A DNA stretch of 64,000 nt from Monoplex corrugatus. Taxonomy: Eukaryota > Mollusca > Gastropoda > Littorinimorpha > Ranellidae. The stretch lies in NCBI GenBank assembly GCA_030674185.1, contig CM060308.1, forward strand, positions 40,617,857-40,681,856, read 5' to 3'. The notes under the pieces are model-generated. The model saw nothing but the letters and a program-made list of their open reading frames with translations. It did no database searches and had not been told where the DNA came from. A program made the translations under genes and the position numbers. Positions 62,561-64,000 of this stretch are shown in pieces; within the stretch, counting starts at the first letter, position 1; each line of letters begins with the position of its first letter.

Positions 62561-64000
62561 AAAAAAACGAAGTGAAGCACCGACGCAGACAGGAGAAGAA
62601 CGACTAACACTGAAAGAAAGAAAATGACCGATCATTGCTGAAAGAAAAAAGAAAAACCAAATGAATGATTCACGATAAAGGACAGAAAAGCGGCTAATGC
62701 TGGAAGAATGAAAATGAACGACCAAACCCAAAAGACAGAATAAAAAAATTAGCGCCGAAAGAAAGAACAACGAACGATATTGTCAGAAAATAAGCGACTA
62801 ATGATGACAGAAAGAAAATGAACGGCAAACACCAAAAGACAAAAAAACGACACATCTCAAAAACAAAAACAAAAAAACAAAAAAAAGGAAAATGAATGAC
62901 TAATAGTGAAAGACAGAAGAAAGACAATTCTGAAGAAAAATAACGAACAACTCTAAAAGAAAGAAATTGAGATTACGAACAACTCTAAAAGAAATAAAAT
63001 GAGCGAGTTAACGGCAAAAGGCAGAAGAATGACTAATGCCAGAACAAATGAAATGAATGACTCAAGCTGAAAAACAAATGACAAACCCCAAAAGAAAAAA
63101 AAGACAACAGCAGCATTTGCTATAGTAAAAAGGAAAAGGACGAACTGTGAAAGAAAAAAAATCGACCAGCGCCCAAAGATAGAAAAACAACCAACGCTGA
63201 AAGAAAAGAGAAATGAATGATTAGCGCCAAAAGAAAAAAAAAAGACAAATGCCGTGAAAAAGAAAGAAAGAGAATGTCTGACGTTGAAATCGGTAAATGA
63301 ACGAATAATCCGATTTATAGGAAAATGGAGTTTCGTTGAAAAAATAATAAATACAATTTTTTTTTCCAAAAAAATAAAACGGACAGAAAAAAAAGAAGGA
63401 ATTACGCGAAGAAAGAGAAGAAATACCAATGCCGAAAATAAGAAAATAAACGACCAAAGCTTGACAATGCCGAAAGAAATTAAATGAAAGACTAACACCC
63501 AAAGACAGAAGAATGACCAATGCTAAAATGAAAAGAACAAACAACAACAAGAAAGGGAAAAAAACATCAACAACAGGGGAAATCCATCAATAGCAACAAC
63601 AACGAGAAACAGAAGAGCCATCAAGAACGAGAATAAGAACTATTAATAACAATAAAAGAACTCTCAACACGGAGGGAAAAAACAACAAAAACGCGGAAAA
63701 GAACCACCAACAACTAGAAAAAGAACCATCAACAATGAGGAAAGATATCATTAACGAAAAAAAACAAAACAAAGGACCGTAAGCAACGAAAAACAAACAA
63801 ACAAATATCAACAACAAGAAATAGTAGAGTCATCAACAAAGAAAAACCCCGTCAACATTGAGGACACGCAGAAATATAAAAACAAAGACAAAATGAAGAA
63901 AAATAAACAAGGAAAAAAGAAACAAAACAAAACAAACAAACGAAAACAACAGACAACGAGAGAAAGAAGAAACATTTAGAACGAGGAAAACAGAAACATC
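62561..64000. repeat. Diverged T-poor monomers to window end
   Basis: The satellite word usage resumes directly after the LINE (aacactgaaagaaagaaaatg, caaaagacagaagaatgacc) and continues to the last base. No homogeneous array and no gene is seen. Confidence 0.7.

Overview
The window is animal nuclear DNA, most likely from a mollusc and probably a caenogastropod snail. It has multi-exon genes with GT-AG introns, abundant LINEs of three types (RTE/BovB-like, CR1-like, jockey-like with an RNase H-like tail), tRNA-derived SINEs, MITEs and long microsatellites. Two interspersed repeat types resemble short repeats I remember from gastropod genomes. The gastropod assignment is inference; the animal assignment is secure.

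Only two host genes can be supported. At 1152-4946 (+) are the last five coding exons of the TATA-binding protein gene (TBP), covering almost the whole DNA-binding core; the upstream exons are not recognisable here. At 26150-26770 (-) is a complete single-exon coding region for a secreted or membrane-associated UPF0669 protein, the homolog of human C6orf120. Both human orthologs map to 6q27, so the pair may be a remnant of ancient linkage.

The rest is mobile and repetitive DNA. From 5 to 36 kb there is a near-full-length RTE-like LINE (9.6-12.9 kb, -) whose reverse-transcriptase catalytic site is deleted, a 5'-truncated CR1-like LINE with an intact YADD motif (29.57-32.05 kb, +), several LINE tail remnants, at least five dispersed short-repeat families, a piggyBac-like palindromic MITE (five copies) and a long foldback element.

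From about 36.9 kb to the end of the window the sequence is one continuous, strongly strand-asymmetric (T-poor on +) minisatellite landscape. Seven locally homogenised arrays (unit lengths 44, 44/47, 39, 26, 27, 27 and 28 bp) sit in diverged relatives of the same roughly 27-bp purine/C-rich monomer. Several arrays show higher-order repeats. The landscape is interrupted by a 5'-truncated sibling of the RTE-like LINE (51.9-52.6 kb), a SINE (58.26 kb), and a jockey-like LINE (58.6-62.56 kb) interrupted by a 3'-truncated RTE-like endonuclease segment. Long open frames in the satellite exist on both strands and are best explained by repeat periodicity, not genes.
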